Shown: in pieces, positions 42,925 to 52,377 of the stretch | Layout: the number at the start of each line of letters is the position of its first letter | Position numbering within the stretch: position 1 is the first letter of the stretch | NCBI GenBank assembly: GCA_030644725.1 | Contig: CP130629.1 | Span: 2,519,501-2,583,500 of the forward strand | Direction: 5' to 3' | DNA length: 64,000 nucleotides | Origin: Candidatus Electrothrix communis | GTDB lineage: Bacteria; Desulfobacterota; Desulfobulbia; Desulfobulbales; Desulfobulbaceae | Translations under genes and position numbers: made by a program | The notes under the pieces: model-generated | What the model was told of the DNA's origin: nothing | The model's database searches: none | The model's input: the letters and a program-made list of their open reading frames with translations, nothing else

Positions 42925-44940
42925 TTAGATCCAAGGCTCGGTTTCTACAATGTTGATACACTCAACTTTCTCACACATCCACTCCTGAGTCTTCGGATCG
43001 AAGGTGGAGTTAACGAAAGCCTTCCAGTTTTCGTCATCAACGGTGGGGAAATCTGAGCGGTAGTAGAAACCCGGGTAGCGGGACTCTTTACGGAACTCGA
43101 TGTGACGGATATGGGTCTCAACACACCAGATACGATGGTAGTTTTCCCAAGCACGCATCAGCTCATGCAGGTCGCCAGCAGCCATCTTCTCAGCATCTTC
43201 ACGCAGCATGCGCAGGAGATCCAGACAGATGTTCAGCAGCTTGCCAGAGGTCATGTAGTATGTAGCAACACCACCACCGTACTCATCAGTGGCCTTCATC
43301 AGGCGCATCATCAGACCGGTCGGCTTGCAGTAGTTAGGATTAACATCCTGATGGGTGGTTGCACCTACATACTCCAGGTAACGAGTTACCGGAGCGTAGA
43401 TCTCAGCAGCCAATTCCTCAGCGGTCTGAGACAACTCAGGCTGGAAATCAGCATTGTCGCGACAGTACTTCACCATCTGCTTACCACAAATACGACCTTC
43501 GGCATGCGAACCAGAGGAGAACTTATGACCAGAAGCACCAACACCATCACCGGCTGTGAACAGACCATCAACAGTGGTCATACGGTTGTAGCCCCACTTG
43601 TACTGATGCGAACGCGGACCGTCAACAGTCGGAACCCAATCTTCATCCGGACCTGAAGTCCAGATACCGCAACAACCGGAATGTGATCCCAGCATGTACG
43701 GTTCGGTCGGCATGATCTCAGAACCAACTTTTTCAGGCTCAATGTTCATACCGGCCCACAGACCAGCCTGACCGATGGACATATCCAAGAAATCTTCCCA
43801 AGCTTCAGACTCAAGATGTTTCCAGATCTTCTTCACTTCTTTCTCGTTCTTACCAGCTTCGCGAGCTTCATCGAGGAAGGAATTCAGAGCTACATCGGTA
43901 GCCATGTATACCGGTCCACGTCCTTCCTTGAACTCGTTAACCATCAGATGGTTACGCAGACAAGTCGGGGTTACAGCAGACTCACCATACGGCATGAAGT
44001 TTTTCAGTTCTTCTTTGGCAGCATCGCCCATGGCGTAGAACTCACCGTTACCGTTGGATACTTTGGCCTTGAACAACAAGAACCATGCGCCAACAGGACC
44101 GTAACCGTCTTTAAAACGGGCCGGGGTGAAACGGTTTTCCATCATGGTCAGAGTAGCACCAACCTGAGCACACATGGTGTAGGTGGAACCTGCATTCCAT
44201 ACTGGGTACCATGCACGACCTTTACCTTCACCTGTAGAACGAGGGCGGAAAATATTTACCGCACCACCACAAGCTACCATAGCGGTCTTACATTTGAAAA
44301 CGTGTACTTTGTTTTCACGGGTAGAGAAACCTACTGCACCAGCAATATGGTTTTCCTTGTTCTTATCCAGTAGCATCTTCACGATGAAAACACGCTCCAT
44401 GATGTTTTCTTCGCCCAAAGCTTTTTTAGCAGCTTCGGCAACGATGCACTTATAAGACTCACCGTTGATCATGATCTGCCATTTACCGGTACGTACCGGG
44501 GTACCGCCTTCACGCAGTGAAGCAGCAGGCTTGGCACCGTCCAAGTTGGTTCCGTCTTCAGCTTTCTTCCAGATGGGCAGTCCCCATTCTTCGAACAGCT
44601 TAACAGACTCATCAACGTGACGACCGAGATCGTAGATAAGATCCTCACGAACAACGCCCATCAGGTCATTACGAACCATCTTGACGTAATTCTCAATCTC
44701 GTTCTCGCCGATATAAGTATTGATAGCGGACAGACCCTGAGCAACCGCTCCGGAACGCTCCATAGCAGCCTTATCAACCAACTGAATTTTCAGGTCGGCA
44801 GGTGCCCATTTTTTGATCTCAAAAGCTGCACCGCAAGCTCCCATACCACCACCGACGATCAGTACGTCAGTCTCATGCTCTACAATCTCCGGGTTGGCAA
44901 TAGCAGGCAACTCACCTTTCGGCTTATTTGGTAACGCCAT
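42925..44940 (-). CDS. aprA: Adenylylsulfate (APS) reductase, alpha subunit
   Basis: The FAD-containing catalytic subunit, 671 residues from ATG 44940, which reduces APS to sulfite and AMP or runs the reverse reaction in sulfur oxidation. The N-terminal FAD motif is V-L-I-V-G-G-G-M-G-A-C-G near residue 28. The conserved R-S-T-G-E-G-K-G-R-A-W block and the H-Q-D-V-N-P-N-Y region are present. A TTG two codons earlier is in frame, but AAGGAG fits the ATG. Sequence alone does not tell reductive from oxidative use. Confidence 0.97.
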   Translation of the reverse strand: MALPNKPKGELPAIANPEIVEHETDVLIVGGGMGACGAAFEIKKWAPADLKIQLVDKAAMERSGAVAQGLSAINTYIGENEIENYVKMVRNDLMGVVREDLIYDLGRHVDESVKLFEEWGLPIWKKAEDGTNLDGAKPAASLREGGTPVRTGKWQIMINGESYKCIVAEAAKKALGEENIMERVFIVKMLLDKNKENHIAGAVGFSTRENKVHVFKCKTAMVACGGAVNIFRPRSTGEGKGRAWYPVWNAGSTYTMCAQVGATLTMMENRFTPARFKDGYGPVGAWFLLFKAKVSNGNGEFYAMGDAAKEELKNFMPYGESAVTPTCLRNHLMVNEFKEGRGPVYMATDVALNSFLDEAREAGKNEKEVKKIWKHLESEAWEDFLDMSIGQAGLWAGMNIEPEKVGSEIMPTEPYMLGSHSGCCGIWTSGPDEDWVPTVDGPRSHQYKWGYNRMTTVDGLFTAGDGVGASGHKFSSGSHAEGRICGKQMVKYCRDNADFQPELSQTAEELAAEIYAPVTRYLEYVGATTHQDVNPNYCKPTGLMMRLMKATDEYGGGVATYYMTSGKLLNICLDLLRMLREDAEKMAAGDLHELMRAWENYHRIWCVETHIRHIEFRKESRYPGFYYRSDFPTVDDENWKAFVNSTFDPKTQEWMCEKVECINIVETEPWI

Positions 44941-44991
44941 ATTCAAATCTCCTTATATATCAAATATTAGAAATATTATATTTACTCAGCA

Positions 44992-45417
44992 CTAAGCAAG
45001 CATGGTGGGTTTCTTCAGCTCGCCTTCAAGTGTCAAACACTCATCATCAAGGTTTGCGCCTTTCTCATCAGAATATGCATTGGCGGAACCCTCAGCGGTT
45101 GTCCGAATCGGGAACTTGAAGCGCTTGATATTGCCGTTACGGAACTTGATGGTCCACATAATGGAATCAGAAGAACGCATGGGATGTACCTGGCCACCCA
45201 TGGGTACAAAGTCATCATAACCGCGAACAGCGATAGCGCCCTGCGGACAGATCTTAACACAGGAGTAACACTCCCAGCATGCATCTGGCTCTTGGTTGTA
45301 CGCCTTCATCTCTTCGGTGTTCAACACCATCAGGTCGTTGGGGCAGATGTACATACAAGCGGTTTTATCCCCCCCCTTGCAACCATCACATTTTGCTGGA
45401 TCTACGTAACTTGGCAT
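44992..45417 (-). CDS. aprB: Adenylylsulfate (APS) reductase, beta subunit
   Basis: A 141-residue iron-sulfur partner of AprA. Two [4Fe-4S] sets are C10-C13-C21-C25 and C47-C50-C53-C57, with different environments as in characterised AprB. The C-terminal tail wraps AprA and ends K-K-P-T-M-L-A. GAGGAGG lies ahead of the ATG. It is first in the transcript, after a leader of about 200 nt. Confidence 0.97.
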   Translation of the reverse strand: MPSYVDPAKCDGCKGGDKTACMYICPNDLMVLNTEEMKAYNQEPDACWECYSCVKICPQGAIAVRGYDDFVPMGGQVHPMRSSDSIMWTIKFRNGNIKRFKFPIRTTAEGSANAYSDEKGANLDDECLTLEGELKKPTMLA

Positions 45418-45631
45418 TTAACTACCTCCTCATAGGATTTTCATCATGACAGCGTTCATCCGCCATCACATTAAGATCGACCACTAAAATTAACTTCAAA
45501 AATGAGCAACACGCAATCAGCATCCCCGCTTGAGCAGATCAACTTTTTTCGGCTGCTATCTTTGTATTTCGTCCTAAAAATTTCATCATCGCCCTCTCAA
45601 TAATCATCAGTTTATCTTGAGAGTGTGTCAC

Positions 45632-45660
45632 TTAATAATTTGTTGTTTGAGGAATGTCAA
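45632..45660 (-). promoter_or_regulatory. Promoter of aprBA
   Basis: TTGACA (45655-45660), a 17-bp spacer and TATTAA (45632-45637) on the minus strand. Perfect -35 and good spacing, about 215 nt upstream of aprB, so the leader is long enough for regulation. Confidence 0.75.
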
Positions 45661-46119
45661 GGGAAAATCTACCATGGGGTACTGCAAGTGTCTGTTATGC
45701 TTCTTATCAAAAAAACTCATGAATTCTATCAGGAAACCATCAAAAAAACTTCATCGAGGGCTAATCTTAAAAAAGATCGGTGAGTCAGACACTCTTAAAC
45801 CAGACTGGGCAACGTTGGGAAATATATCAAGCCAACTCCGCCCGCACCTTCCGGCACCCTCATGCACATCCAAGAACTTGCATGCAGAGCTTGAAGGTCT
45901 ACCGGGCTCAAGCTTTTGCCGGGATGACCATCAAATCTACCTTGACAGAATAAATGGAAAGGAGTAGGAGTGTAATTATTTGGTTACGTCGTACCTTATG
46001 GAGTATTTTTCGTTTGTTGTGCCCTGTTTGTTGTCCCCTCATAACGTTCCTTTTTAAGCCTTGCGAGAGAACAAAAAACTTCCTCTTACCCTGTTACACC
46101 TCCAAGGAAGACACTTACC
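45661..46119. other. Divergent intergenic region, no gene recognised
   Basis: Between the apr promoter and apbE I see no convincing gene. An open frame of 116 codons at 45617-45967 has no recognisable domain, runs across the apr promoter and lacks a ribosome site, so it is not called. The region probably carries the apbE/nqr promoter on the plus strand. Confidence 0.5.
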
Positions 46120-47163
46120 ATGAACAATACAATAAACCCGCGAAAAGGTCTGACCCGTCGATCCTTCCTCCATATTGCAGCCCTTGCCGGTTTCGCTGGC
46201 GCTGCTGGTGCTGCCCGCTTTTTTCCTTTTTCTCCTGATGCTCCCCCGCTCCTGACGGTCAGAAAATCCTTTCCTCTTATGGGAACCCAGCTCAATCTCA
46301 CGGTGTACAGCCAGGATCGGGATCAAGCCGAGGCAGCAATCACGGCCACCATTTCGCGGATGCAGGAACTTGAAGGAAAGCTCTCCCGTCATCAGCAGGA
46401 AAGCGAGGTCGGAATATTGAACAGGACCGGTTCATTGGATCACCCGAGCCAAGAACTGCGTACCGTGCTGGAGCTAGCTGATACCGTGCATCGCAAAACT
46501 GCCGGTGCCTTTGACATTACGGTTCTGCCCCTCCTGACCATGTACCAGCAACACAAAGAACAACTCCGCAGCCAACCGGCTCTTATTAAAAGCCTTGTCC
46601 ACAGCATCGGCCAGGAACAGCTTCAACTCACCTCCTCTCAGGTTCGCTTAGACAGTAAGGAGACAGCAGAGAACCTCGGCATAACCTTGGACGGCATCGG
46701 TAAGGGCTATATAGTAGATCAGGGTGTTGCCACTCTGAAATCTTTCGGCTTTCAGCAGGTACTGGTAGAAGCGGGCGGCGACCTGCTGGTCAGCGGCAGC
46801 AAGCCCCAAGGAGATCCGTGGCGAATCGGCATAAGAAAACCGCGTCCCGAGATGCCCGGTGCATTACTCACGGTCAGCGGTGAAGATATGGCCGTGGCAA
46901 CCTCAGGTGATTATTTTCAGCCCTTTAGCCCGGACCTGCTTTCGCACCATATTATCAATCCCAAGACCGGTTTCTCTCCACCCGAGCTGGCAAGCTGCAC
47001 CATTACCGCTCCTAATGCCGCCTTGGCTGATGCTCTGGCCACCGGCTGCATGGTTTTGGGCAAAGCAGACAGCGTAGATTTACTGGCAGGCATGCCGGGT
47101 TGTGAAGGCCTGTTCATAGGCAAGGATCTGAAGGTTCAAAAAACTGACGGCTTTGCCAGCTGA
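46120..47163 (+). CDS. apbE: FAD:protein FMN transferase (ApbE)
   Basis: A 347-residue exported enzyme that transfers FMN from FAD to a threonine of target proteins, here surely NqrB and NqrC. The N-terminus has a twin-arginine-like R-R-S-F-L and a hydrophobic stretch to about residue 28. The catalytic fold shows P-L-M-G-T-Q, L-D-G-I-G-K-G-Y-I-V-D, V-E-A-G-G-D-L and A-T-S-G-D-Y-F. GGAAG precedes the ATG. nqrA follows directly, which fits a maturation role. Confidence 0.95.
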   Translation: MNNTINPRKGLTRRSFLHIAALAGFAGAAGAARFFPFSPDAPPLLTVRKSFPLMGTQLNLTVYSQDRDQAEAAITATISRMQELEGKLSRHQQESEVGILNRTGSLDHPSQELRTVLELADTVHRKTAGAFDITVLPLLTMYQQHKEQLRSQPALIKSLVHSIGQEQLQLTSSQVRLDSKETAENLGITLDGIGKGYIVDQGVATLKSFGFQQVLVEAGGDLLVSGSKPQGDPWRIGIRKPRPEMPGALLTVSGEDMAVATSGDYFQPFSPDLLSHHIINPKTGFSPPELASCTITAPNAALADALATGCMVLGKADSVDLLAGMPGCEGLFIGKDLKVQKTDGFAS

Positions 47164-47179
47164 AATGGGTTCCACTCTT

Positions 47180-48538
47180 ATGGATTTCACCATCACCAAG
47201 GGACTTGATATCCCTATCAGCGGCACACCGGAACAGAGTATTCAAACGGGTAATCCAGTCACTGAGGTGGCTCTTCTCGGCTTTGATTATGTCGACCTCA
47301 AACCGACTATGAAGGTTCGGGTCGATGATCAGGTGGCAACGGGACAACTCCTGTTTACGGATAAGAAGAATCCCGGTGTCCGCTTTACCGCCCCGGCTCA
47401 GGGTAAGGTCATTGCCATCCATCGAGGGCCGCGCCGTCGCTTTGAATCCCTGGTGATTGAGCTGGAAGGTGAAGAACGACTTTCCTTTACCCCGCCCTGC
47501 CCTGCTCCAGAACAACTTCCTGATACGGAGACCATCAAGGATGTCCTGATTCAATCCGGGCAATGGACAGCTCTAAGAACGCGACCCTACGGTAAGGTAC
47601 CCTCCCCCGATGCGGAAGCGGCCTCCCTCTTTATCACGGCTATCGATACTCAGCCCTTAGCAGCAGATCCATCAGTCATCATTAATGAGTACCGGGGTGA
47701 CTTTATCTTAGGGATGAACGCTCTCCAAGCCCTGACAGCCAAAACCTTTCTCTGTTGCTCCCAGGGCATAAATATACGAAGGTCCGACCTCCCGAATATC
47801 GAGGTGGCTTATTTCTCTGGCCCACACCCCTCCGGACTTGCCTCGACCCATATCCATCTTCTTGATCCGGTTTGCTCCGGCAAGGAAGTCTGGCATATCG
47901 GGTATCAGGATGTGATTGCAATCGGTCATCTCTTCCGTACCGGCAAGCTCTGGGAAGAGCGGGTTGTCGCCCTAACAGGGCCGTCCATGCAGCGTCCGCG
48001 TTTAATAAGAGAAACCTTGGCCGGGGCCTCTGTCCCAGAGCTTTGTCAAAACGAGATCGCTGATCCCCAGGCCCGCCTGATTGCAGGCTCGGTCCTGAGC
48101 GGGCATCGGATGGGCGAAGAAAACGTCCACGGTTATCTGGGCCGCTACCAGCAGCAGATCTGCGCCCTGCCGGAAAAAGACGGCTCCGGCCTGCTCAACT
48201 GGTTGCGTCCGGGAGGTGATCGCTATTCCTCCCTGCCCATCTTCCTGTCCGCCTTCACGAAAAAAGCCGGAACCAAATTCCCCCTGAGCACCGCGAGCTG
48301 GGGAGGCGAACGAGCCATCCTGCCTATGGGCACCTATGAAAAGGTTATGCCGCTGAACCTGATCGCCACGTCCCTGCTCAAGAGCATTGCCACCGGTAAC
48401 ACGGAAAAGGCGGCGGCTCTGGGATGCCTCGAACTGATTGAGGAGGATCTGGCTCTGTGCAGTTTTGTTTGCCCTGGGAAAAATAATTTTGGGCCTATGT
48501 TGCGTGATGTTTTGACTAGGATTGAAGAGGATGGGTGA
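47180..48538 (+). CDS. nqrA: Na+-translocating NADH:quinone reductase subunit A
   Basis: A cytoplasmic-side NQR subunit that interacts with quinone. I set the start at ATG 47180 (M-D-F-T-I-T-K-G-L-D-I-P-I) from family N-termini; ATG 47165 and TTG 47153 are also in frame, the latter inside apbE. Marks are G-T-P-E-Q-S-I near the start and the barrel-sandwich segment F-T-A-P-A-Q-G-K-V. Length, about 452 residues, is normal. Confidence 0.95.
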   Translation: MDFTITKGLDIPISGTPEQSIQTGNPVTEVALLGFDYVDLKPTMKVRVDDQVATGQLLFTDKKNPGVRFTAPAQGKVIAIHRGPRRRFESLVIELEGEERLSFTPPCPAPEQLPDTETIKDVLIQSGQWTALRTRPYGKVPSPDAEAASLFITAIDTQPLAADPSVIINEYRGDFILGMNALQALTAKTFLCCSQGINIRRSDLPNIEVAYFSGPHPSGLASTHIHLLDPVCSGKEVWHIGYQDVIAIGHLFRTGKLWEERVVALTGPSMQRPRLIRETLAGASVPELCQNEIADPQARLIAGSVLSGHRMGEENVHGYLGRYQQQICALPEKDGSGLLNWLRPGGDRYSSLPIFLSAFTKKAGTKFPLSTASWGGERAILPMGTYEKVMPLNLIATSLLKSIATGNTEKAAALGCLELIEEDLALCSFVCPGKNNFGPMLRDVLTRIEEDG

Positions 48539-48698
48539 TTAAACGATTGGGCTTGGAGATTTCCCGAATCCTGAATTGTCTAATTTCGTTGCACTCAATC
48601 AGACCTACGGAATCGCACAGAAACGGTATAAGGGAGATGCCCTGCAAGGGCGGAAAGGAAAAAACTCTTCAATAACAACGTAAAACAGGAGAAAAAAA

Positions 48699-49115
48699 AT
48701 GAACAAAAGAAGTATTATTTCTATCGTTGCAGTTATTTGTTTGTCTTTGTCTTTGTCATTCGGATCATTCATGAAAAGCGTACAGGCGGCTGAAAAGAAA
48801 TTCGGCGGTCTCGGTTTAAGGGTATCACAGATATATGATCCAGATACAGAAGATCATTTAGGTCCTTTGGTTGTTCTTGATCTCATTGATGAGACACCAG
48901 CTTCAAAGAGCGGTATTCGGAGAGGGGATATTATTACACATATTGACGGCGAACCCACAAAAGGTAAAACATTTAAGTATTTGATAGTGGAAAAACTGAG
49001 AGGAACAATAGGTTCCAAAACCGATATTTCAATTGAACGGGCAGGCGAAAAGACACCTCTGGATTTTGGTCTGACAAGGATTGAGATACATTCTTCTCCC
49101 GAGCATAAAGGATAA
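48699..49115 (+). CDS. Secreted single-PDZ-domain protein
   Basis: A 138-residue protein with a clear signal peptide (hydrophobic 6-25, cut near V-Q-A-A). The rest is one PDZ domain: F-G-G-L-G-L-R-V-S at its start, P-A-S-K-S-G-I-R-R-G-D-I-I-T-H-I-D-G at the core. No protease domain. It lies between nqrA and nqrB, 160 nt after nqrA and 200 nt before nqrB, so it splits the usual nqrAB order. Its role is unknown; a scaffold or quality-control partner of periplasmic proteins is possible. Confidence 0.8.
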   Translation: MNKRSIISIVAVICLSLSLSFGSFMKSVQAAEKKFGGLGLRVSQIYDPDTEDHLGPLVVLDLIDETPASKSGIRRGDIITHIDGEPTKGKTFKYLIVEKLRGTIGSKTDISIERAGEKTPLDFGLTRIEIHSSPEHKG

Positions 49116-49154
49116 TTTATCCAAGGATGTGCAAAACCTATCCCGCAACAGGTC

Positions 49155-49263
49155 GAAGCATACCGAGCAATAGTTTTTTCCTATCCGCTGATACCCTGAA
49201 GCATACCCAAGGTATGGTTGAGGCATACCAAGGGATAGGTTCAAGCATACCCGACTATAGGTT
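49155..49263 (+). repeat. Degenerate 22-bp tandem repeat, about five units
   Basis: Units begin at 49155, 49198, 49220 and 49242, with a diverged unit at 49177. The consensus is close to GAAGCATACCCAAGGTATGGTT, and several units hold the internal inverted repeat CATACC/GGTATG. It sits between the PDZ gene and nqrB and is non-coding. Confidence 0.7.
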
Positions 49264-49319
49264 CTTCCCCTCCCCGGAGCCGAAAAACCGCTCACAATCA
49301 GCTTGACTGTTTTTTCGAT

Positions 49320-50534
49320 ATGAAACTCCTCAACACCCTCCTACAAAAAACCGCCCCCCTCTTCAACAAGGGAGGTCGCTTCGAGGCATGGTACCCAGCC
49401 TTTGACGCGCTGGACTCCTTTCTCATGGGGAGCCGCCACACCACCAGCTCTGCGCCCCATGTCCGGGATGCTATGGATCTAAAGCGGATCATGATCCTCG
49501 TGGTCATGGCCCTTATCCCCTGCGTCTTCATGGCCATGTGGAACACCGGCTATCAGGCCAATTTGGCCCTGCAAGCGTTAGGCCTGACAAGCCCGGCGGG
49601 CTGGCGCGGCACGGTCATGGCGGCGATGGGTATGCACTGCACACCGGACAACCAGCTGGCCAACCTCATCCACGGCAGCCTCTTTTTTCTGCCCATCTAT
49701 CTGGTTTCTCTGATAGCAGGCGGACTCTGGGAAGTCATCTTTAACCTTGGCCGGGGCCATGAGATGTCAGAGGCCTTTCTGGTCACCAGCCTCCTCTTTC
49801 CCCTGACCCTGCCCCCGACCGTGCCCCTCTGGCAGGTAGCTCTCGGGATCAGCTTCGGCATCATTTTTGCCAAGGAAGTCTTCGGCGGAGTGGGTCGTAA
49901 TTTCATGAACCCGGCCCTGGTTGCCCGAGCCTTTCTCTTTTTCGCCTACCCGAGCAGGATGAGCGGTGACACGGTCTGGGTGGGCGTGGACGGCCTGTCC
50001 AGTGCCACGGCCTTAGCCAAGGTGGCCGCAGCCCCTGCTGACACCCCTCTTACCAACCTCGACTTCAGCTGGGCAGACGCCTTTCTCGGCACTATCCCCG
50101 GTTCGATGGGCGAGACCTCGGTGGTGGCCTGTCTACTCGGGGCAACCCTGCTACTCGTCTGCGGCATTGCCTCCTGGCGGATCATGCTTGCTATGCTCCT
50201 AGGCGGGCTAGGTCTGGGGCTGGTCTTTCAACTTATCGCCTCGCCGACCAATGCTCTCATCAATTTGCCCTTTTACTGGCACCCGGTCCTGGGCGGCTTC
50301 ACCTTCGGCCTCATCTTCATGGCTACTGATCCGGTCACGGCGCCGCATACCAATATCGGCAGATGGTGCTACGGCTTCTTCATCGGGGCCCTGTCCATCC
50401 TGATCCGGGTAATCAACCCTGCCTATCCTGAAGGGGTGATGCTGGCAATCCTGCTGGGCAATGTCTTTTCCCCGCTCTTTGATTATCCGGTCATCCAGGC
50501 CAATATCCGACAGAGGAGGCTCCGGCATGGATAA
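49320..50534 (+). CDS. nqrB: Na+-translocating NADH:quinone reductase subunit B
   Basis: A 404-residue membrane subunit with about ten TM helices, part of the sodium pathway. It carries covalent FMN on a threonine, probably Thr230 in G-L-S-S-A-T-A-L, and binds riboflavin. H-T-T-S-S-A-P-H-V-R-D near residue 40 is typical of the N-terminus. It overlaps nqrC by 8 nt. ApbE upstream supplies the FMN attachment. Confidence 0.96.
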   Translation: MKLLNTLLQKTAPLFNKGGRFEAWYPAFDALDSFLMGSRHTTSSAPHVRDAMDLKRIMILVVMALIPCVFMAMWNTGYQANLALQALGLTSPAGWRGTVMAAMGMHCTPDNQLANLIHGSLFFLPIYLVSLIAGGLWEVIFNLGRGHEMSEAFLVTSLLFPLTLPPTVPLWQVALGISFGIIFAKEVFGGVGRNFMNPALVARAFLFFAYPSRMSGDTVWVGVDGLSSATALAKVAAAPADTPLTNLDFSWADAFLGTIPGSMGETSVVACLLGATLLLVCGIASWRIMLAMLLGGLGLGLVFQLIASPTNALINLPFYWHPVLGGFTFGLIFMATDPVTAPHTNIGRWCYGFFIGALSILIRVINPAYPEGVMLAILLGNVFSPLFDYPVIQANIRQRRLRHG

Positions 50535-51309
50535 GGAAACACCGGCTGGTGCTTTTACTGCGGTCATGGTTCTGGCCTTCATCTGCTCTCTTCTCGTTGC
50601 CGGGGCCGCAGTAGGACTCCGACCGAGACAGGAGGCCAACCGCAAGCTGGATCAGAAGAAAAACATCCTCCGGGCTGCCGGGCTTTATCAGGGCAAAGGT
50701 GATGTGGAAACCCTGTTTCAGCAGGTGGAAGCCAAGATCGTCCGACTGGCAGACGGCAGCTTTGTCCCGCCGGAAACACTGGACCCTGCCGAGTTTGATC
50801 AGCTCCAATCTGCTCTTAACGACGAAACCGGCAGAAAGCTGAGCAGGGAAGAGGATAAAGCCGGGCTCAACCACCAGGAAAAGTTTTCCTTGGTCTATCT
50901 GGTGAAAAAGGCCGGTCATCTCGACAAGGTCATCCTGCCCATTCGCGGCAAGGGCCTTTGGTCCACTCTGTACGGTTATCTGGCCCTGTCGGCGGATCTC
51001 TCCACCATCAGCGGCATCACCTTTTATGAACACGGCGAGACCCCCGGCCTGGGCGGTGAGATAGATAATCCTGATTGGCAGGCCGGTTGGCAGGGGAAAC
51101 AGCTCTATGACCCAAAGAGCCAAGATGGTCAAAACGGACAGCCTGCCATCCAGGTTGTGAAAGGCCAAGGACAAGGCTCATATCAAGTGGATGGGGTATC
51201 CGGGGCGACCTTGACCATGAACGGAGTCAATAACCTGATGCATTTTTGGTTTGGCGAACACGGATTTGGTCCCTTTTTGCAACGTTATAAGGGATCTGGC
51301 AAAATGTAG
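50527..51309 (+). CDS. nqrC: Na+-translocating NADH:quinone reductase subunit C
   Basis: A 260-residue protein with one N-terminal TM helix (about 11-30) and a periplasmic FMN-binding domain. The flavinylation motif D-G-V-S-G-A-T-L-T lies at residues 222-230. The start is ATG 50527 with GGAGG ahead; the frame extends 22 codons upstream into nqrB. After it the operon is broken by a 440-bp repeat block. Confidence 0.96.
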   Translation: MDKETPAGAFTAVMVLAFICSLLVAGAAVGLRPRQEANRKLDQKKNILRAAGLYQGKGDVETLFQQVEAKIVRLADGSFVPPETLDPAEFDQLQSALNDETGRKLSREEDKAGLNHQEKFSLVYLVKKAGHLDKVILPIRGKGLWSTLYGYLALSADLSTISGITFYEHGETPGLGGEIDNPDWQAGWQGKQLYDPKSQDGQNGQPAIQVVKGQGQGSYQVDGVSGATLTMNGVNNLMHFWFGEHGFGPFLQRYKGSGKM

Positions 51310-51421
51310 GGGCAGGTCCCAGTGCCTGCCCGTTTATATACCACACAGAACGTTCAGGGCAAACACAGGGATTTAACCCTACGGTGCCCGATATACAAAG
51401 GCGACCGCCGGTCGCCCCTAC
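51305..51421 (+). repeat. 117-bp intergenic repeat, copy 1
   Basis: The element starts TGTAGGGGCAGG and ends GGTCGCCCCTAC, and holds two hairpins: GGGCAGG with CCTGCCC, and GGCGACC-GCC-GGTCGCC. It overlaps the last codons of nqrC. Copy 2 (51587-51703) has the same length and about ten differences. Confidence 0.85.
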
Positions 51422-51586
51422 GACAGGTCAATGAGGGCCACGTACCCCAAAGGGGTTATATTTATCCAGCTCGGGGTAACACCCCGAGCAACCAACCCGG
51501 ATGCGTTCCGCATCGTTATATACCCAGGGTGGTACCCTGGGCTGGTTAGATATAGCCCCGTTGGGGCATGGTGGTGTCGTTATTAT
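51422..51586 (+). repeat. Row of five perfect hairpins between the 117-bp repeats
   Basis: Perfect stem-loops with 3-nt loops follow one another: 51445-51455 (CCCC/GGGG), 51469-51489 (9-bp stem), 51500-51514 (6 bp), 51523-51541 (8 bp), 51555-51567 (5 bp). The spacers are AT-rich. No T-run follows any of them on the plus strand. The block is non-coding. Confidence 0.75.
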
Positions 51587-51703
51587 TGTAGGGGCAGGCC
51601 CCTGTGCCTGCCCGTTTATATACCACACAGAACGTTCACGGCAAACACAGGGATTTGCCCCTACAACACCCGATATACAAGGGCGACCGCCGGTCGCCCC
51701 TAC
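51587..51703 (+). repeat. 117-bp intergenic repeat, copy 2
   Basis: A direct repeat of 51305-51421, about 91 percent identical by eye, 51 nt before nqrD. A related, rearranged copy lies at 3040-3275. Confidence 0.85.
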
Positions 51704-51753
51704 GATACCCGGTATAACGGGTAAGACATTAAAAAAAGAAGGGATCAACAACG

Positions 51754-52377
51754 ATGCCTGAACAGAAAAAAGAACTGCTCCTTAACCCGTTTTTTCAACG
51801 CAACCCCATTGCCCTGCTGGTGCTGGGGATCTGCTCGGCCCTGGCCGTAACCGGCAACATGGCCACGGCCCTGGTCATGTCGGTCTGTCTTTCCTTGGTG
51901 GTGGCCTTTTCCAGCCTGATCATCAGCCTGATCCGCCGTCAGATCCCCAACACCGTGCGAATCGGCATTCAGATCACCGTGATCGCCACCCTGGTTATTC
52001 TGGTGGACCAGATCCTCAAGGCCTTTTTCTATGATCTGGCCAAACAGCTCTCGGTCTATGTGGGCCTGATCATCACCAACTGTATTGTTATGGGCCGGGC
52101 CGAAGGCTTTGCCATGAGCCACACGCCAGGTAAAGCTTTTATCGACGGCTTGGGCAACGGAATGGGCTACGGCTTTATCCTGATGAGCGTGTCTTTTTTC
52201 CGGGAGCTGCTGGGCAGCGGCACCGTCTTCGGCCATGAGGTTCTGCCCTTGGTCACCGACGGGGGCTGGTATCAGAGCAACGGCCTGATGCTCCTGCCTG
52301 CCGGGGCCTTTTTCCTCATCGCCCTAGTTATTTGGGCGTTACGCACGGTGTACCCCAGCCAACAGGAGAGAGATTGA
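51754..52377 (+). CDS. nqrD: Na+-translocating NADH:quinone reductase subunit D
   Basis: A 207-residue membrane subunit with six TM helices, homologous to NqrE and RnfA/E. Marks are [17 protein letters not shown] and [14 protein letters not shown], holding a cysteine that coordinates the intramembrane iron-sulfur cluster with NqrE. It overlaps nqrE by one base (TGATG). Confidence 0.96.
   Translation: MPEQKKELLLNPFFQRNPIALLVLGICSALAVTGNMATALVMSVCLSLVVAFSSLIISLIRRQIPNTVRIGIQITVIATLVILVDQILKAFFYDLAKQLSVYVGLIITNCIVMGRAEGFAMSHTPGKAFIDGLGNGMGYGFILMSVSFFRELLGSGTVFGHEVLPLVTDGGWYQSNGLMLLPAGAFFLIALVIWALRTVYPSQQERD

Noticed and set aside
45617-45967. 116-codon frame in the apr-apbE gap
   Set aside because: It crosses the strong apr promoter, has no ribosome site and no family resemblance.
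49155-49263. Tandem repeat considered as CRISPR array
   Set aside because: Units follow directly without spacers, and no cas genes are present.
51305-51703. Repeat pair considered as CRISPR or as rRNA/tRNA remnant
   Set aside because: Only two long copies, hairpins between them are themselves repeat-like, and no cloverleaf or rRNA motif is seen.
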